Shown here piece after piece: positions 10,901 through 25,900 of a DNA stretch of 64,000 nt; position 1 is the first letter of the stretch, and the number at the start of each line of letters is the position of its first letter. The position numbers and the translations under genes are program-made. The stretch comes from Rostratula benghalensis (Eukaryota > Chordata > Aves > Charadriiformes > Rostratulidae). The notes beneath the pieces are model-generated. The model was not told the origin of the DNA, did no database searches, and saw only the letters and a program-made list of their open reading frames with translations. The stretch spans positions 2,027,804 to 2,091,803 of the forward strand of contig VXAI01000039.1 of assembly GCA_013399305.1 (NCBI GenBank). The letters are read 5' to 3'.

Positions 10901-13900
10901 TAATCATACCTGTATCTTAAGTGTCACCAGTTGACCGCAGGCTAATTCAATTTTGTGATGATGCCAACATTGCATTTATATACATATTTCTAGTCTGTGC
11001 GCTGCTGCAAAGGTCAAGACACCTTTCCAGTTGTCAAAACCTCAAACATCGTGTGGATCTAACAGCAGTCTGTAACATCTGTGTGTACTGAGTTGTTTTA
11101 TTGTAGCAGTCGGGTGGCACTGTTAACATGAAACAATGCTCTTGTCCTTGTAAATCTCATGACTTTTGTAGCTGTTATCACCAAAATAGCTGTGGTAAAA
11201 TTTTAACCTTAAGAACACGATTTGCTAAAACAGCTCAAACAGGTCATATTTAAAGTTATATGCAGCAGCAGGAAGAAAATGTAGTATAAAAAAAATGAAC
11301 AATTTTTAAAACTCTTTTTTGTAATGAATTAGGGAAGAAAAGTGTTGGCTTTTTTCTCTGCTTAATCTCCAGAATTGTATTTGTAAGATGATACGGCAAA
11401 TCAACTTTAAAATAGAAAGCATGTGAAGACTATTATTTTATTAGGAGATTCTGTTTGCTTCTAGATAAACAGATTTAAGCATTATCTGTCTCAGGTTTTG
11501 ATTCCAGATCGACTCGTTTATCTTTCCAAGGATCAGTGTGGCTCCTAGTTTGTGTAAATGAAATCAGTAGTGCATGCTGACCTCTGCTTGAAAAGTCCAT
11601 CCTCACATTTGTTACAAAACCTCTGAAATAGGTGGGTTTTGAAGTGTGGTGCTCACAAATGGTGGGGGCCTCCAAATGTGATACAATGTCTTACATGACA
11701 AGCAACATTTTGAAAAGTCAAGACTATGAAATAAGCAAGAGGAATGTTTTTACTTTGTAATTAAATAGAGTTTATCTTGATTCCTTACTTTCTATGTTTT
11801 CATTGTTTCACTTGGAAAAGGTTGTGTGCACACTGTGTTAATTCTATGGTAAAAAACTAGTTCTTTAATATATGATATTTGTGGTTAAGCAGTGACTCCA
11901 TGTATTCATTTGGCTGGTGATTTGGTGGCAACTGCAAACAATTATCCGTAGCAATTTAAGGAATGATATCTGCATTATATGCTATTTTCTTGGGTATTAG
12001 TAGATTAATCTCTCTCGTTTTCTCTCCCAGGTTTCCATTTTGGATGCAAAAAGAAGTATGAACATTGGGATATTTCTCAAACAATTCAAAAAGTAAGATT
12101 TTATTTTTCCAGGCATCTAGTGCAAGCTACAGATGTGTGAAATTATTTGTAGTTCTCATCAAATGTAGTGTATATTACACTCTGTTCCTTATGTAGTTTA
12201 CATTTCTATACAAGTTTGCAATAAGTAACTACATTTCATAATTTTTCTAATATGTTTAGGTTTGAGTATCATTATGACTTAGCACTAAACATTCAGAGTA
12301 TGCTGTTTGTTAAGCCAGTTGAGGTGAATTTTCAGATATTGTTAAGGGAAACCCTTATATCATGTAATACTGCAGGAAAGCTGCTTTTCATTGTCTGTCT
12401 TTATAAAGAATTAATAAAAAGGGGTGAAGTGAGGAGATTAAGAGCAGGCTGATCCGGTGCTATCTTTATTTACTGACAATGTTGCCTGTAGTAAAGTCAT
12501 CACTGAGAGTGGTGTTAGAACAGTGCTCCTGCACATACAGATACATAACCTCATTATTATTCATTTGAGTAGTCCAAGCATGGGGTTGAGGTTTTTTTTT
12601 TTTAATTTGTGTGACTATTCACCCTGCAAGTGTTAGAAATGTGTATGCTCAATTGTTTTTTCAAGGTCTGCTGAATCCATCATCGAAGATATTTATAATG
12701 GAAGAAGTGAGCCCTATGGTTCTGAACTGCTGCATGAATTTCTTAAATTATTACCAGAAGCAGAGGAGGTAAGTAATGGTTTTACATGGAACTTACTGTT
12801 TTGTAGAGTTATACTGCCTGGGATTCCAACATGAAGGTTTGCAAAAGAGGAATCCCAAAGCCTTCTTGAGGTCAGAGGATAGGAAACCACCAAGTGCAAA
12901 GGTTTAATCTTCATTTGACCTGTGGTATTGAGGTTGCAGTGTAGTCATTCCCTTCACATCATGCAATTTCACCTACTTTTAAAAGTAGCTTCTTAATGAA
13001 GGTAGTGATAAGGTATTTTTGTTTCTCTGATGTCCATTAAACTTTTTACCAAGACCTGGAACCCTTCTGTGTGCAGTGTAGTTAATGCTGCGCTCTGGGG
13101 TTCAGAAAACTCAGAATTAAAGATTCACTTCTTGGGCACCTGCCTCACGCTTTCCCATGGCAGTGCCTGGGAGTTGTGTATTTGTAGCCCTATTCTACTT
13201 CTTTTTCTCCCTTCTGGTCTTTCACCTGCTTTGTGCATCTGGGATCTGCTTGCTCCTGGGCCTGTGTCATTGGGTTCCAGTAGGGCAGAAAGGCTGCTCC
13301 ACTGTGCAGCACCCATAGAGTTTGCTAACATGGCTTAGCATTCCAAAGGAGACGTGTTGGAAGGCACAGAATTACCAGCAACACCTTCTGGAACGTCCCT
13401 GTGCTCTCCATATGTGACCAACATGCAAGTGCTGCTTTCTCTTCTCCTGACCCTACCCTTCAAGTCCATTCACATGATTAAAGGGGGTGAGCATTCATCC
13501 ACTGACCTGGGAGCCCTGCTTAATGATGCACACTTCCTTGTCTGCTCATGTATTTGCACTGACCCATTTGTATGTACTTGGGAGAAAAGTATACCACAAA
13601 CTTGACAAAATTAGCATTAAAATTGCCTGAGTGCTTCACATCAAAGCCGTGGCTGAAACCTGGGAAATTGCTAGTTGAAGTCTACATATAGATCAACCTT
13701 TACTCACATGCTTTACCACTTCAAGGTCATACTACCAAAGCACTCTGTTTCCTCTGTGCAGCAGCAAATCTCAGATCCACTGATCTGAGACACTTATTAT
13801 TTTGCTATCAAATATATTACCCTAAATTGGGCTAGTTTTGCAGGGAATCTTGTAAAAACAGTGTTATGTTATTATGTTTGATTAATACATTTTTTAGAGT

Positions 13901-16900
13901 TGGAGGATATAAAAAAGTTGAAGTGTAATTAATTTGGAACAAAGAGGTGACAGTAGATCTGTCTGAATTCCCTCTTCCCTCTTCTTTTTCGCTTTCAGTA
14001 CATATTCCTGTATTGAAACAAAATTTATCTCCTTCCTCTGAAAGAGTCAGGGAGGGGAAAACAGCAAAGTACTAACTTAAAGTGACTCCTACTTGACTTT
14101 GTGTATATTCAGCAGATTAGACTAAAAGAAAGGTATTTTTTCTTCTTTTCCTATTTCTGGTGTAGATATTAATTGTTATTTTACCGCAAATCAAAAATGT
14201 TCCAAGCAGTGTACTCTTATGTGATATAAATATTGTAATTCATCTAGAATTGTAATGTAAGTTATTGAATTTTATCTTGTGGTGTATGACAGTAGTGAAA
14301 ATGTACCCTTCTGCTAAGTAGGGATAGGTGTGCGTGGTTTCTATATCTGCAGGAGATTGTCTCCAGTACTCAGCTAGACAGTTTAGATAATCCAGTAGAT
14401 GCTGCTAAGAGTAAGGAGGTATATTTATTTCTTAGTAGAAGATTTGACAACAGGCCTGCCCCTCAAGATGGTGTGTCCAGAGTACTTAAGAAGTACTTTT
14501 AAGTAGGCGCTTGAGGAATTAGTAGAGGGATATTCTATGGTACAGAGGAGTATTAGAAATTAAGGTGCATTAGACATTAGATTTGTTGGTATTCCCAAAG
14601 GAAAGCTGGAAAGAGTCTTGTTTTCAGTGTGCAGGTGTTTGTATATATTTAACCAGTTCCATGCTTCAGAGATCCCATTGCTCACTGACATAAAGAGGAA
14701 GGAACCCTTTTCTCTTTGTTATTCTCCTTGTAATTGTTTCTCTGCTTCCTGGGAGGTACCACAGCAAGAGCTGTGGTGGGGGCAGGACACAGGACAAGGA
14801 GAAGATGTTGAGTGTGAGGGCCTGATGCTTCTGCTGGTGTGGAAAAATGTTTCAGTGCCTTCATGTCCTCAGGCTTCAAGTGTTCAAAGAGTAAGTGGGT
14901 CTAATAACTTGTTTACTACTGTTCAGTGTAGTCAGTTAAAATATGTGTTCTCTTTAGGAGCCTCAAAGCTCCTTGTTTGTCCTCAAAGCTCCTTCATCTT
15001 TCTCAGCATTTTTTCCCCCTAAATGTAAATTCATTGCTCTCCTTGTATGTCTCCATCTTATTTGTTAGTTTATGGTTCTCTAGTCTGAATGTCCATCTCC
15101 TGGAATACTGATTCACTGTGTGATAAAGAGAAGCCATTGGGACTATACAGTCCCTTCCCACATACAAATAATCCAAAATCGTTAGAACTGTCGGATGAAG
15201 TCTTGTTATTTGATCGACTGTCCCCTGTGCTGTCCAATTGTATCTATTTTTTTTTTTTTTATCTGGTGGTTGTATCACATGAGATAGCTTTGGCAAGGTG
15301 TCATCGTGTTAGCCTGTCCTTGCAGAATATTGCTCCTGCCCTCAGCAAGAGTTGCTTGGGATTACCTTTAGGTACTTCCCACTCTTCTGAAGACCGGCTT
15401 TGTTGTTGCAGGGGTTGGGAGTTACTCTGAGCAGAGACTTAAGCAGTTAGATTCTATTAGCTGTTATTGAGTTACCAATGCTAACTGTCTTGGTGTAACT
15501 GTGGGTGGGCTTCTGCAGTTCCCCTTTGTGTATTCCTCTTTTCAGCAGCTCAGATCTTTACAGTCACGTTTCCCAGGGCACACTTGGCTTGCAGGTTGGA
15601 ATGAGAGCCAAGTATCCCCTGCCAGGCCTATGTTCCATCCCGATAACTGTGTTTGGAGATGTCTTGTACTTTTTATTTTATACGGTACCATAAATCCTTA
15701 GTCTGTGAAAGTGAAAGGAGGGAGAGAGGAACACCCACTCCTGGTCATAGCTGTAGAAAGGGCAACTCTGGACCGTCACGTTTCTTGGTTTTTACCAACA
15801 ACCTTTACTGTTAATCTAGTGTGAATAAACACTGGCTTTTATACTCTAATCTTATCTGGAAGTGTTGTGATATACAGTCACATTACCTGGTTTCCCTGGT
15901 CACCAGTTTGATGTGTGTGACGTATTTCACATCATTTCAGTCTATGTTATCTCAGGCACCTAATGGATGTTCCAGTGTCTTTGAGGTGGAACAGCTTTTT
16001 GAGAATAGAGGCCAAGTACTCAGGCTAAGAAATACATTTAATATCTGCTTTCTTTAAAATTATTGTTTGGTTTTGTGGTATTGTAATGTAGCAATTCTGT
16101 TTACATGCAGAAGTAGGTGCCTGTACTAATCACTTTCTAGCTGTTTTCTATGAAAAATCCTAACAACTATAAAAGCTGTTGGGATTTTTGTGTATACGTG
16201 GCAAATACTGTGTCTTTGCTGAATGTTTTTGTCAAACTGAGTAAGACCATTATTGAAATATTGGCACTGCTGTCAAGTTTTTTGTCAAACTGAAAACATT
16301 TCATTCAAAAAACTTGACAAGTTCTTGAAGCTGGCAAACCTGGAGCTTGCTGCAAGGTTCCACTCAATCTTTTGTTCAGGGCTGTGGCTGTGGCACCAGC
16401 CTAGCCATCCTACAGTGGTTAAAAAGAAAAAAAAAGACCAAAAAAAGGTATAAAAATTCTCAGTACCTTAATGAGTAATGATTTTGTGTAAGCCTTGTTA
16501 GAAGACCTGCTGTTTGTAGTTTACTGTGGTTAGCAGTTTTGTAAGAGGAAGAAGTGCCTATGTGGAATCTCTGCTTCATCCCTGTAGCAGCTCATGGTTT
16601 TTTTCCATTTTTTGACTGAAACAATGGACTTTTCTGATATGTCTAAAAAGATTCCTAGCTGTTTATTACCAATATACTGTTCAATTGCCTGACAGCTGTT
16701 ATTTACTGGCACCCTGAGCAAAGCAGAGGAGAAGCTTTTAGAAGCTTTTATGTGCATGTCATTGCACTCTTCAGCAGGCCCAGACTGGTAAAAGTTGAGA
16801 GAGTCCAGTGTTTAACAAGCTAGAATAGCCAGAATTTGTACTTTAAATATATACAGAAGAGAAGCATATCATACTGCTGATCAGCTCACCCACATACATG

Positions 16901-19900
16901 CACGCCCAGGTTATCAACACAATGTCTTAACTTCCTTTATAATGTCTCAAGTCTGTCCTTTGCCTCCTGTACTCTGTTTTAAAACCCTAGTCATCTTTCA
17001 CCTGCTTTATTGGAATTGTTTCTGTCAGCTCTACCCTTCTCAAACCATGCTTTCATCTCCTGCTTCCTTTTTTGCCCCTGATGATAGCTGCAGATTTTCT
17101 CCTTATATTTTTATGGTTTGCTGATAGAGGTTTGGTGCTGCCCAGGCATGTGCCCAGTGGTGCCTCCCCATCTAGTACTTTAGCTACTTTTCCACATGCC
17201 CTTGCAGTTGAATTCCACTTTGATGCCTTTTATAGTTTTGGCATTTTTAAACTCTTGTTTGTTAGTGCCCTAAATGTCTGTAATGATATTGAAATATTTA
17301 AAAAAAAACTAAAAACCAACAACAGAGAAAATATTTCCTCCTCTGGACTATTGCACTTAGCTTTCCTTATTTATTTGTGGGGAATATTTGACTTACTTGA
17401 TTGGAATGTGGGGAATTACCTAGTTGCAAGGATATATGAGGAAGAGTGGTGCACTCTTTATCCTGTACCTCAAAGATCCTGCATGGAATGCAACACATCT
17501 GTTTTATGCCATAAAGTAAAAACCTGCTAGTTGTGAATAAGTGCTACGGCTAGCTCAAAAAATGACTGAAAACTTGAGTGGCAGGAATGCAGTAGCTTTC
17601 CTGTCTGTTAGGAATAATGAGATATTTTTAATAGGGATATCTACTCCAATTGTTAACAAATCAAATTAAAGATCAGGCTTTCTCTTTCATAACTGTTTTT
17701 AAAATGAAGCAAATTACATATGTTAGAACCTTCTGTATCTAAAATCTGATTTAGTGTGAATGGGCATGCATGGACAGTGCAAATACGTATTCCATATACA
17801 AATATAATGAAAAATTAAATTAGTAGCTCTGTGCCCAATTTGAGTAATACAGGACTGGGCATACAATGTAATTATGCTCTCTTGCATGTATGCATTGCAT
17901 GCCATATCTTGGGATGTGGCTGTGTACTGTTGTGCTGTTGTGGAAGAGATTTTGTTGTGCTTGAGGAGAGGAGGTCAGGGCCAGAACTGACAGAATTATT
18001 TATTGTGATTTTTAAAATTAACCAAGTTTTTTAGCTCTCTTGTGTTCTTGGACTTAATTATAAACCTATCTGCTATACCTGTTAACATGGTTAATAATGA
18101 AAATTGATGTCAATCCCCACAGTTTCCTTGCAGTTCCTGCTGGTATTTGAATATTTTAATTTTTGGTATTTGAATTTGACTACCACTTCTAGGAGCCATT
18201 AGATAATGTCAGTTCTCTTTGGGAAGACTTGGGCAATATGGATGCAGAGTGGAGACTTTTGGGTAGCCTCAAGTAGCAGTGTGTAGGGGCAGTCATCTGA
18301 AAATGCATTTCAGTAATTTTTAGCTTTGGGGTTCATAAACTGTTCTTTTATTTTCTAGGTAGTGTCAGTTAAGTCACATAACTTCTCTTGATTTTCCTGC
18401 TTCATGGTTAGATAACTGGTCTTTTTAAATTACGAAATTTGTAATGAAGAGGGAACAGAAAATAAATTGTAGTCCTAACTTGACCTTAGCTAGGTGCCAG
18501 ACTACTTACTGTTTTAAGGCAAAGTTAACAGAGGATTTAGTCACTTGTGCTGAAAATTTAGGGATGTATGGAGAACCAGATTATCCTGTGCTGAATTTTC
18601 AGGATGAAAAGGACCTTTTGTGTTTCTGTTTTGTCTGTTTGTGGAATGGGTCATCTTGCTTGGGTTTGAGGCTTGTCAGGTGAGCTTCTTTGCTGCTTCT
18701 TAAAAAAGTAGTTTTGGACATCTAAGGTGAAGACAGTTGGGGTTAAGATGGCTGATGCAGGCTGGAAAAAGTGTAACCAGGTGGGTGAGCATATCTTTGT
18801 TTTCAAGCTGTTTGCACAGACTGTCTTTTGGGTTGACTACTGCTTTTTGCAGTGTGGCATTCACACGCCATCCTACCCATCAGAAGGCAGCTTTGCCAAT
18901 GTCTTCTGTTGTGCATGGATAGGACAGTTCCTCCTGTGGATGAATTCTGGGAATTAGTACTCACTTGTACCACTCCAGGCATTTTTTTTCATAATATAAT
19001 AGGGCAGAAGAAATAGGATTTCATCCAGTGTCTATAAAATTAACATTCCACACAGATAACATTGATTGCTACTCACTGTCAAAAGTATATTTAATATAGT
19101 ACAGGTAGCATGACTAAGTTAATATTCTTGTGCTTATCTCAAGATCTCTTGTTGTTCGCTTTTTGTGCTATTAAATCTTATATTTGCATCTTCTTATAAT
19201 TACCTGTGGTTTATGTGATCTTGATTTTGGTGATCTGGCATGGGTTTTTGGGGGGCTGCTTTTCTTTTTTTCTCCCCTTTCCCCCACTCCAAATCTGAAT
19301 GTGTGTGTCCTTTTCAGGCAGACTTTGATATTTGCAACATATTAAAATGGTGTTGGACAATTTGCACTTTTTGATCTTTTGGAACATAAGATAAAGAACA
19401 CTTGCAAAGACTTACTGAGGTAGCAGATGTCTCTCACTCCCCACTTCATGATGTAGGGAAAAGTGTTTATTTTGGGTTTGTTTCTTGCTCTTTTAACACC
19501 TTAGAAATATCAGGAATGTCAAGTCTGGTCTTTCCTGTTTTTTGTTGGCAGACTTCTTGAATGACTCTGTAAATTAGGGGTTTTCTCAGGCCTCAGAAAA
19601 TGGGTATGCTGTTTATCTTTTAGAAGGAGCTTTTGTCTGAGTGTCTTGAGTTAAAGGAGGGAGTGGGGGAAGGTGTTAGAAAATGAAGTTAACTAGCCTG
19701 AATAAAAATTGCTCTTTGAATTATCTTTATTGGTCATAAGTTTTGCCATCTTGGGGTTTTTTTTGTATTTTGAAAAGGAAGTTTTCTTTATTCTGGTTTC
19801 AATGTGGAATTTTTGTTTTCTCATTCTTAGTGGGCTCTCAACATTTCTGGTATTTATATGATTTGGAAAAAGAATATGAATAAAGCAGAACAAACCTTTT

Positions 19901-22900
19901 CTTCTGCTAGTCCAGAATTTATTTTAAATCCCTGATTTAGCATAGCATATATTGTCTTCTACTGCAAATCAGTTACTTTTTTACAGTGAAAGCAGAAAAA
20001 TAGCCTAACTAATAATTTGAAGCCTGATGCTTAAAAAACCCTCTGGATATTGTGTTTAAATCATGGCAACCTTAAAGTTGTTGGTTCCCAGATGTATTGT
20101 GTCTCTCTCCAGGATAGTTTAAATATGCTTTCTAAATCTGAAGACCATCGGTGTTGATAATGTGAATGGTTGTGGTTGTGAATGGGCTTTCAGTGTAATG
20201 TTATAAAAAGGAAGGATCATGGGCTGGTGTGTAAAGCAGTGCAAACATACACTTGTTGAACTTGTTGATTGAAGAAAGAAATAATTGAGAGTGAGCTCTG
20301 CTTTTGGACACAATGGCTGTGTTGGAAGATGGGGAAGAAATTCCAGTTAAGCTTAAACATATGTGCATGTATTTTCCAGTTCTTCATATAAACAAATAGT
20401 TAGAATGTGGGCAGATCAGTAGCTTCCAGATCATGCAAATATATGGATTTTGGTGGAGCTGGGAAGGAAGATCGACAAAATTAATGCAGTGATACTTCCT
20501 TTGCATGTAAATGGTCTTCTCGAAGTACTGACAACAAAAAACTGAAAATGCAAGGTTACATTTTCACAATATTTTAAATAATTTGTATGGATGAAAAAAA
20601 GGCACAGGCTCTCAAATACATGCCTCAAGAGGCATGAAGTTTACCTCTTAAGAGAGTTCTACAGGAAATGGTTGAAGCAAGTATGCGTTAAAAAAACCCC
20701 CACAACTTAAGCCTTAACTGCATTGTGCCAAAGAGATCTAGGCAGTCCTATGCTGGAAATGCTGAACACAGTTAACTTTAAGCAATGCTCAAATATACAT
20801 CACAGTTGTTGAAGAGTCAAGGATCATTTTTCAGATCATCACTTAAGCAGCTCTTTCCTGGGCGAACATCTAGAGAACAGCAGATGGACCAGTCGGAGAG
20901 AAAAGAGCCAGTTCTCCTGGGGAAACTGGAACAGCAGTGTCCTAAACATAGTGGTGAGAGCATCACTGTGAGATTCATCAGAAATCAGAATGACGAACTG
21001 GAAACAAGAAATCACTGCTCAGAAATCAGAATCACCAGTCAGAACCCTGGCATTGTATTTTCTCCTCTGAACTGTGTAGCTAGGTTTTTGGAAGAAGTGA
21101 TGTTATTGCCTTTCTTATTTTGTGATTGGGGTGTGTGCAAATGACAGGAGAAGTGAAGCCATTCAGTCATCACTGAGTGGACTTTCTAATGACTCCTGTT
21201 AAATTTACTGTTTTTCAAGGTGTTTCCTTCAAAAGTCAAGTTAATCTTGATCTTTGATAAACTTTTTTGCTAGTGTTTTTTTCTCTTTTCTAGGTAAAGA
21301 AATTAAAAGCCTTTGATGGAGATGTATCAAAACTGTCTCAAGCTGATTCCTTCATGTATTTACTAATCCAGGTGCCAAAGTAAGGAGATAGTAGGTTTAT
21401 TCTGTTCATGATAAATGTTTTCTTTTGGCTGTCAGTTCTAACCTTGTTTGTTTGTGTGCTCCAGCTACGCTCTTAGGATTGAAGCCATGGTGTTAGAGAG
21501 GGAGTTCTCACCCTCCTGTGCTTCTCTACAAGAAGACATGAAAATTATAAGACGGGCAACAAAAGGTAATTAAGCATGTTGGGACATGCATAATACTCTT
21601 GTTTTTGTTAGCATGTTAATTAGTCTGCATTATGAACACTAGAGCTTGAATTTCAGGTACCTTAGCTATTAAAAGGAAGCTAACTCCCCTCTGACAAATG
21701 CCGTCAAGTTGCGCTGGACGAATCTTTGCTTCCAAAATCAGAAATCTGGAGATTTTGGACACTGCAGTAATGAGTTCATGATCAAAGCCTACAATAGTGT
21801 ATCCAAACCTGGCAGAAGCAAAGGTGTCCCTGGCCAAATTAGGATAAATCATCTTTTGAGTACAGTTTGGTCATCCATGCGTTGCTGTCTCTCTGAATGT
21901 GGTTGTTACACCTCACTGCTCACTCTTTGAGAGATCCATAGAGAAAATCACTGTATAGTTTCCAAATTTCTCTATATGCCATTGCCTTTTGAGGTGGCAG
22001 TATTAATGGGCTAAAGTCTTTATTGAGGAGACTCACTATATTGCTATTTCTTTGTTTTCTGCTTTTTTCCCTGTATTTCTCTACATTTTACATGGTTTGA
22101 AAGGCTGCAGCTGGTTATTTATAGAGTAATCTAGTGTCTTCTGCTTGGCAGGAAAACAGTTCATTTCCTGGTTTCAGTTAAATATGAATGTGGACCTTTT
22201 CAAATGCCTTGAGTGCCTATTTGTCCTGTTCCTCAATATGAAATTCCTAGCTCATGCTGGCAAACTTGTTGACAGGCTACTAGAGCATTGCAAACTGCTT
22301 TTGGTCGTGTAAAAAGGCACAGTAGTAAAAACTTTCAACTGTTAGCAGCAGTGCTTAGGATAGTCATTTTTAGTGAAAGGAAAGGGAGAAAAGCCTGGTG
22401 TGTTTTTCCTGACAGTGGGGATTGAATTAGTCCTCCTTGACTCAGAAACATGTGCCTTAGCTTAGGCTGAGGTTTGAGTTTGGACCTTTATTGGGTTCTC
22501 TTTCAAATAATTATTCTTTGTGTTTTGAGCAGCAGACATAAGTGAGGGAGCATGTTATGTCTAAAAGCAGCCGCGCCCTATTGTCCTTCATGTCCTTCAC
22601 CCAAGACATCTGTGAACTGACGAATTCATTCCCTCCAGAGGAGACTCCTTGGTCTCCATCTCCTGCATCAGGCCAGTCATGCAAATCAGTGACTGAGCTT
22701 CCCTGTTTTCAGTCCACTTGTGTCATGTGCTCTTCCCACTTCAGGGTTTGTTGATAGCCTGCAGTTGTTTAGGAATTATGTCTACTTTTCTAGTCCTCTC
22801 TCCTATGTTTCTTTCCTTGTAATTAAGATGAGAGAATACTTAGTTAAATTCTAACGCTGATAATCACTAAGGTTTAGATGGTCTAAATAGCCGGATGCAT

Positions 22901-25900
22901 TCTCATCTAGCCTGCAAATGGGTGTATCTCATAGTGATGCTGAGCAGGCTCTTACTATGCAAAATCTTTAGAAGGTGTCTTCTCCTCTTGGCATTATGGA
23001 ATTTGGTGTTCTCTTTTGTATTGTCTCCTCTTTCTTCCTCCTTGCTTCCTCACCTATAGCTTGTTATATCAAAGGTTATTTAATTAGTTTTATGCTTTTA
23101 GGCCACTAATACTAAAATCAAAGATACAAGGGCTCTCTGCTTCTAAAATGATAGATCAGTGTATTGTGTTGGGCAGTCAAATGCAGGGTAAATTACAGAA
23201 TGTGCACTTCCAAGCAAAATAGTTTTTAAAGTATTTCCTCTGCAGTTGGAAGGATTCTGCCTTGTATTATGTTCAGCAGTGTAAAATACCTTACATTAAA
23301 CCCAACTCACATTATTTCGCTTGCCATACGGGCAGCTGTAAATTTGGGGTTATGTGTTTTGTTGTGCCACTTGTGTGATACTAATTGAGTAACTCTTTGC
23401 TTATTTCTAAGGCAATCCCTCTGGTGACTTTTAACCACATGTGTTGTTTTGTATTCACGTGTGGCTGGATGAAAAGGTGTATCAATTCAGATGGAGCACT
23501 GCTCTGCATTTTGCAAAAAATGGAAATGCGTACAAAACAGGCTTCTGTGATGGAAAAGCTCTAAAAGGCAGTTTATTTCCATTTGACTCTTTGCATCTCA
23601 CTGAATATAACTTTGTGCTAAATCATCTTTGATGTGACTGAAGTAAAATAAAAGCTGCTCTGAGCTGGTGATCATACAGAAATAAATTGATGATTCATAG
23701 TGGGAGTGGGATAAGCAAGGAAAATTTAAACATTGTCTGTTATCTTTTCAGGCCTTATGGCTAAGTCTCCCAAAAGAGAATAATTGTTCAAAAACCCAAT
23801 CCCAGCAGATGGCAAATAGATCCTGCAGGGTGCAGAACACTTACCTAACTCTGGAATTAGTGGGTGGTGAAGATACTTAACCACTTGCATAAGTTACTCT
23901 GCACATTGCAGGATTGGGCACCAAATGTTTTGCTAGCTTCTGGGGGGTGTCTTGCAAATACTATACTTATAAAGCTGAAGCCTGAACACACACTTGAAGT
24001 TAGTCAACTATGCTCGTGGATTTGAATTAGATAGTACATTTTATTTCCCACGACCTTTTCAGTGTGTTGTAGTTTCCTGTTAAAATTAAAACTTTCACCT
24101 TTAAAAGCTTGAGATGAGGAGGAGTTTGGTAACTCGCTGTGTATATTTCTAAACAAACAATCATTAGACAGCAATTTTCTTGTTCCTTACAGAGTTAATG
24201 ACCTGTGAGGAACTGCATTCCATATTGCACTTGGTCCTTCAGGCTGGGAATATTATGAATGCGGTAAGTGACGTCCAAAATGGAGGTGGTTGATTGACCT
24301 AACTTCCTTGTTAGTGTTGCAGTCCATTGATGTTATGCCTCAGCTGCTTGCTCCTTTCTTTTTAGGGAGGTTACGCTGGCAATGCTGTTGGATTTAAACT
24401 GTCATCGCTGCTCAAGCTGGCGGACACAAAAGCAAACAAACCTGGGATGAGTCTGCTGCATTTTGTTGCCCTGGTACTGAAAAACTATTTTGCTGGTATA
24501 AGCAACTGCTACAAATGTAGAGCCATAGACACAGAAGGGGCCACATGCCTCAGAAAAAGTAGCTTTTTTTTTATGGCTTTGATCCTAATCTTCACCTTTC
24601 TGCTGCTGCCACAAAATTTACCAGCTTCCCTATGTCTGGTCATCCTATCCAGAAACACGTGGAAAACTTACTTTTTTATATGATGTTTAAATTTGCCTTC
24701 ATCTAACTTCCTTATTACAAGTTTTTTTCTTGTTGCCCTGATTTCTTAAACTGTAGAAGTGGCTTATTTTAATAAGTATTCTTTCAGTCTTCCTCTTGAA
24801 TCTTGTGAGTAGCTTTTTTGGTAGAGATTTGGTTGGGTGGGTTTTTTTCTCCCGTGGTGACCGACATGTATTTTTAAAGCTGCTGCTGACTTTTTTTTCA
24901 AGTTACTTTTCTTCCTTTCAAACTTCTGGATTTTAGAATGGAGAGGATTTCAATGGTTCCATAGGTGACGTTGGTTATCTGTGTACAAACTGGCTTAACA
25001 GATTAGCAGTCACCTAACAACGGGGTATTAATTGATGTTTGTGTAGGAAACATCGTATCTGCTCAAACAATGGGCATCAGTAAATTGTTCTTTCCCTATT
25101 AATACGTGTTCCCTATTAATACTGACAGAAGCAGCTATTATTGTGAATTGCAAAAGTGAAGCAGTTGTTAAAAGCTTCCAGTTCTGATTCTTGCCTTTCA
25201 TTGTGGGGTGCCCTCCACTCAATTGTGTTAGGATCAAATGGGAAGAAAAACAGTGCAGGAGGGAAACCTTTAAGTGCCCTTCCAGAGGCTTTAGAACTGC
25301 TTGACTTAGGGACTTTGGCACAGTGGTGGAATGTTAATGGATTGTGTGTGTTTTGGTTTTTTTCTGTTTGTTTCAGGAAGCCCAAAAGAAAGATGCTGCT
25401 CTTCTCAACTTTTCTGAAAAAATTAAGGATGTTCATGATGCTGCCAGGTAAGTCAAATAAAACAGAATTTATGGTTAGACTGTGGTTTGGAATTTTCTTA
25501 TTTGTGAAGCAATGAGGCTTATTTAGAGAAGTCTTGGCATAAACCCCGAGATCTTTACAAATATTTACTGTAGCTTTGGGGGCTTCGTTTCCATTTGCTA
25601 ACAGAAATATGCCTGCAATGTGCCTTTAGGTATGTGTGTTTTTATGGCATGATCTCCACAGGTTTTTGCTAGCTTTGTCTCTGTCAAATACACATACATG
25701 AATGTTATTTTTAAGAGTTTGAACTAAAGCATCTTACTGTTTTTCCTTAAACCAATTTTCGTCTGTCTCTGAGCAGGCTGCACCACTTCTGCAAATGTGG
25801 TACCAGGTACAGGAACTGGTCCTGGTTTCTGTTAGATGCTTTTTGATATTTCGCTTGCTTTTTCAAAATTTCTATCTTGAATGGAAAATCTGAATAGTTT

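Larger units (their letters stand above)
12769..21293 (+). other. FHDC1 intron 4 (largest)
   Basis: About 8.5 kb. It holds a perfect 14-bp inverted repeat at 16271-16319 and a 20-bp-spaced direct repeat at 14961-14994. The 119-codon frame at 20785-21144 shows no domain and begins without a plausible splice context, so I leave it out as a gene. No interspersed repeat was recognised. Confidence 0.8.

Noticed and set aside
16271..16319. Intron 4 hairpin as a microRNA gene
   Set aside because: The stem is only 14 bp with no extension beyond the arms; a miRNA precursor needs roughly 25-30 paired bases.
20785..21144. 119-codon frame in intron 4
   Set aside because: No recognisable domain; it contains a small internal AGAAATCAGAAT repeat and stops before any donor-like site.
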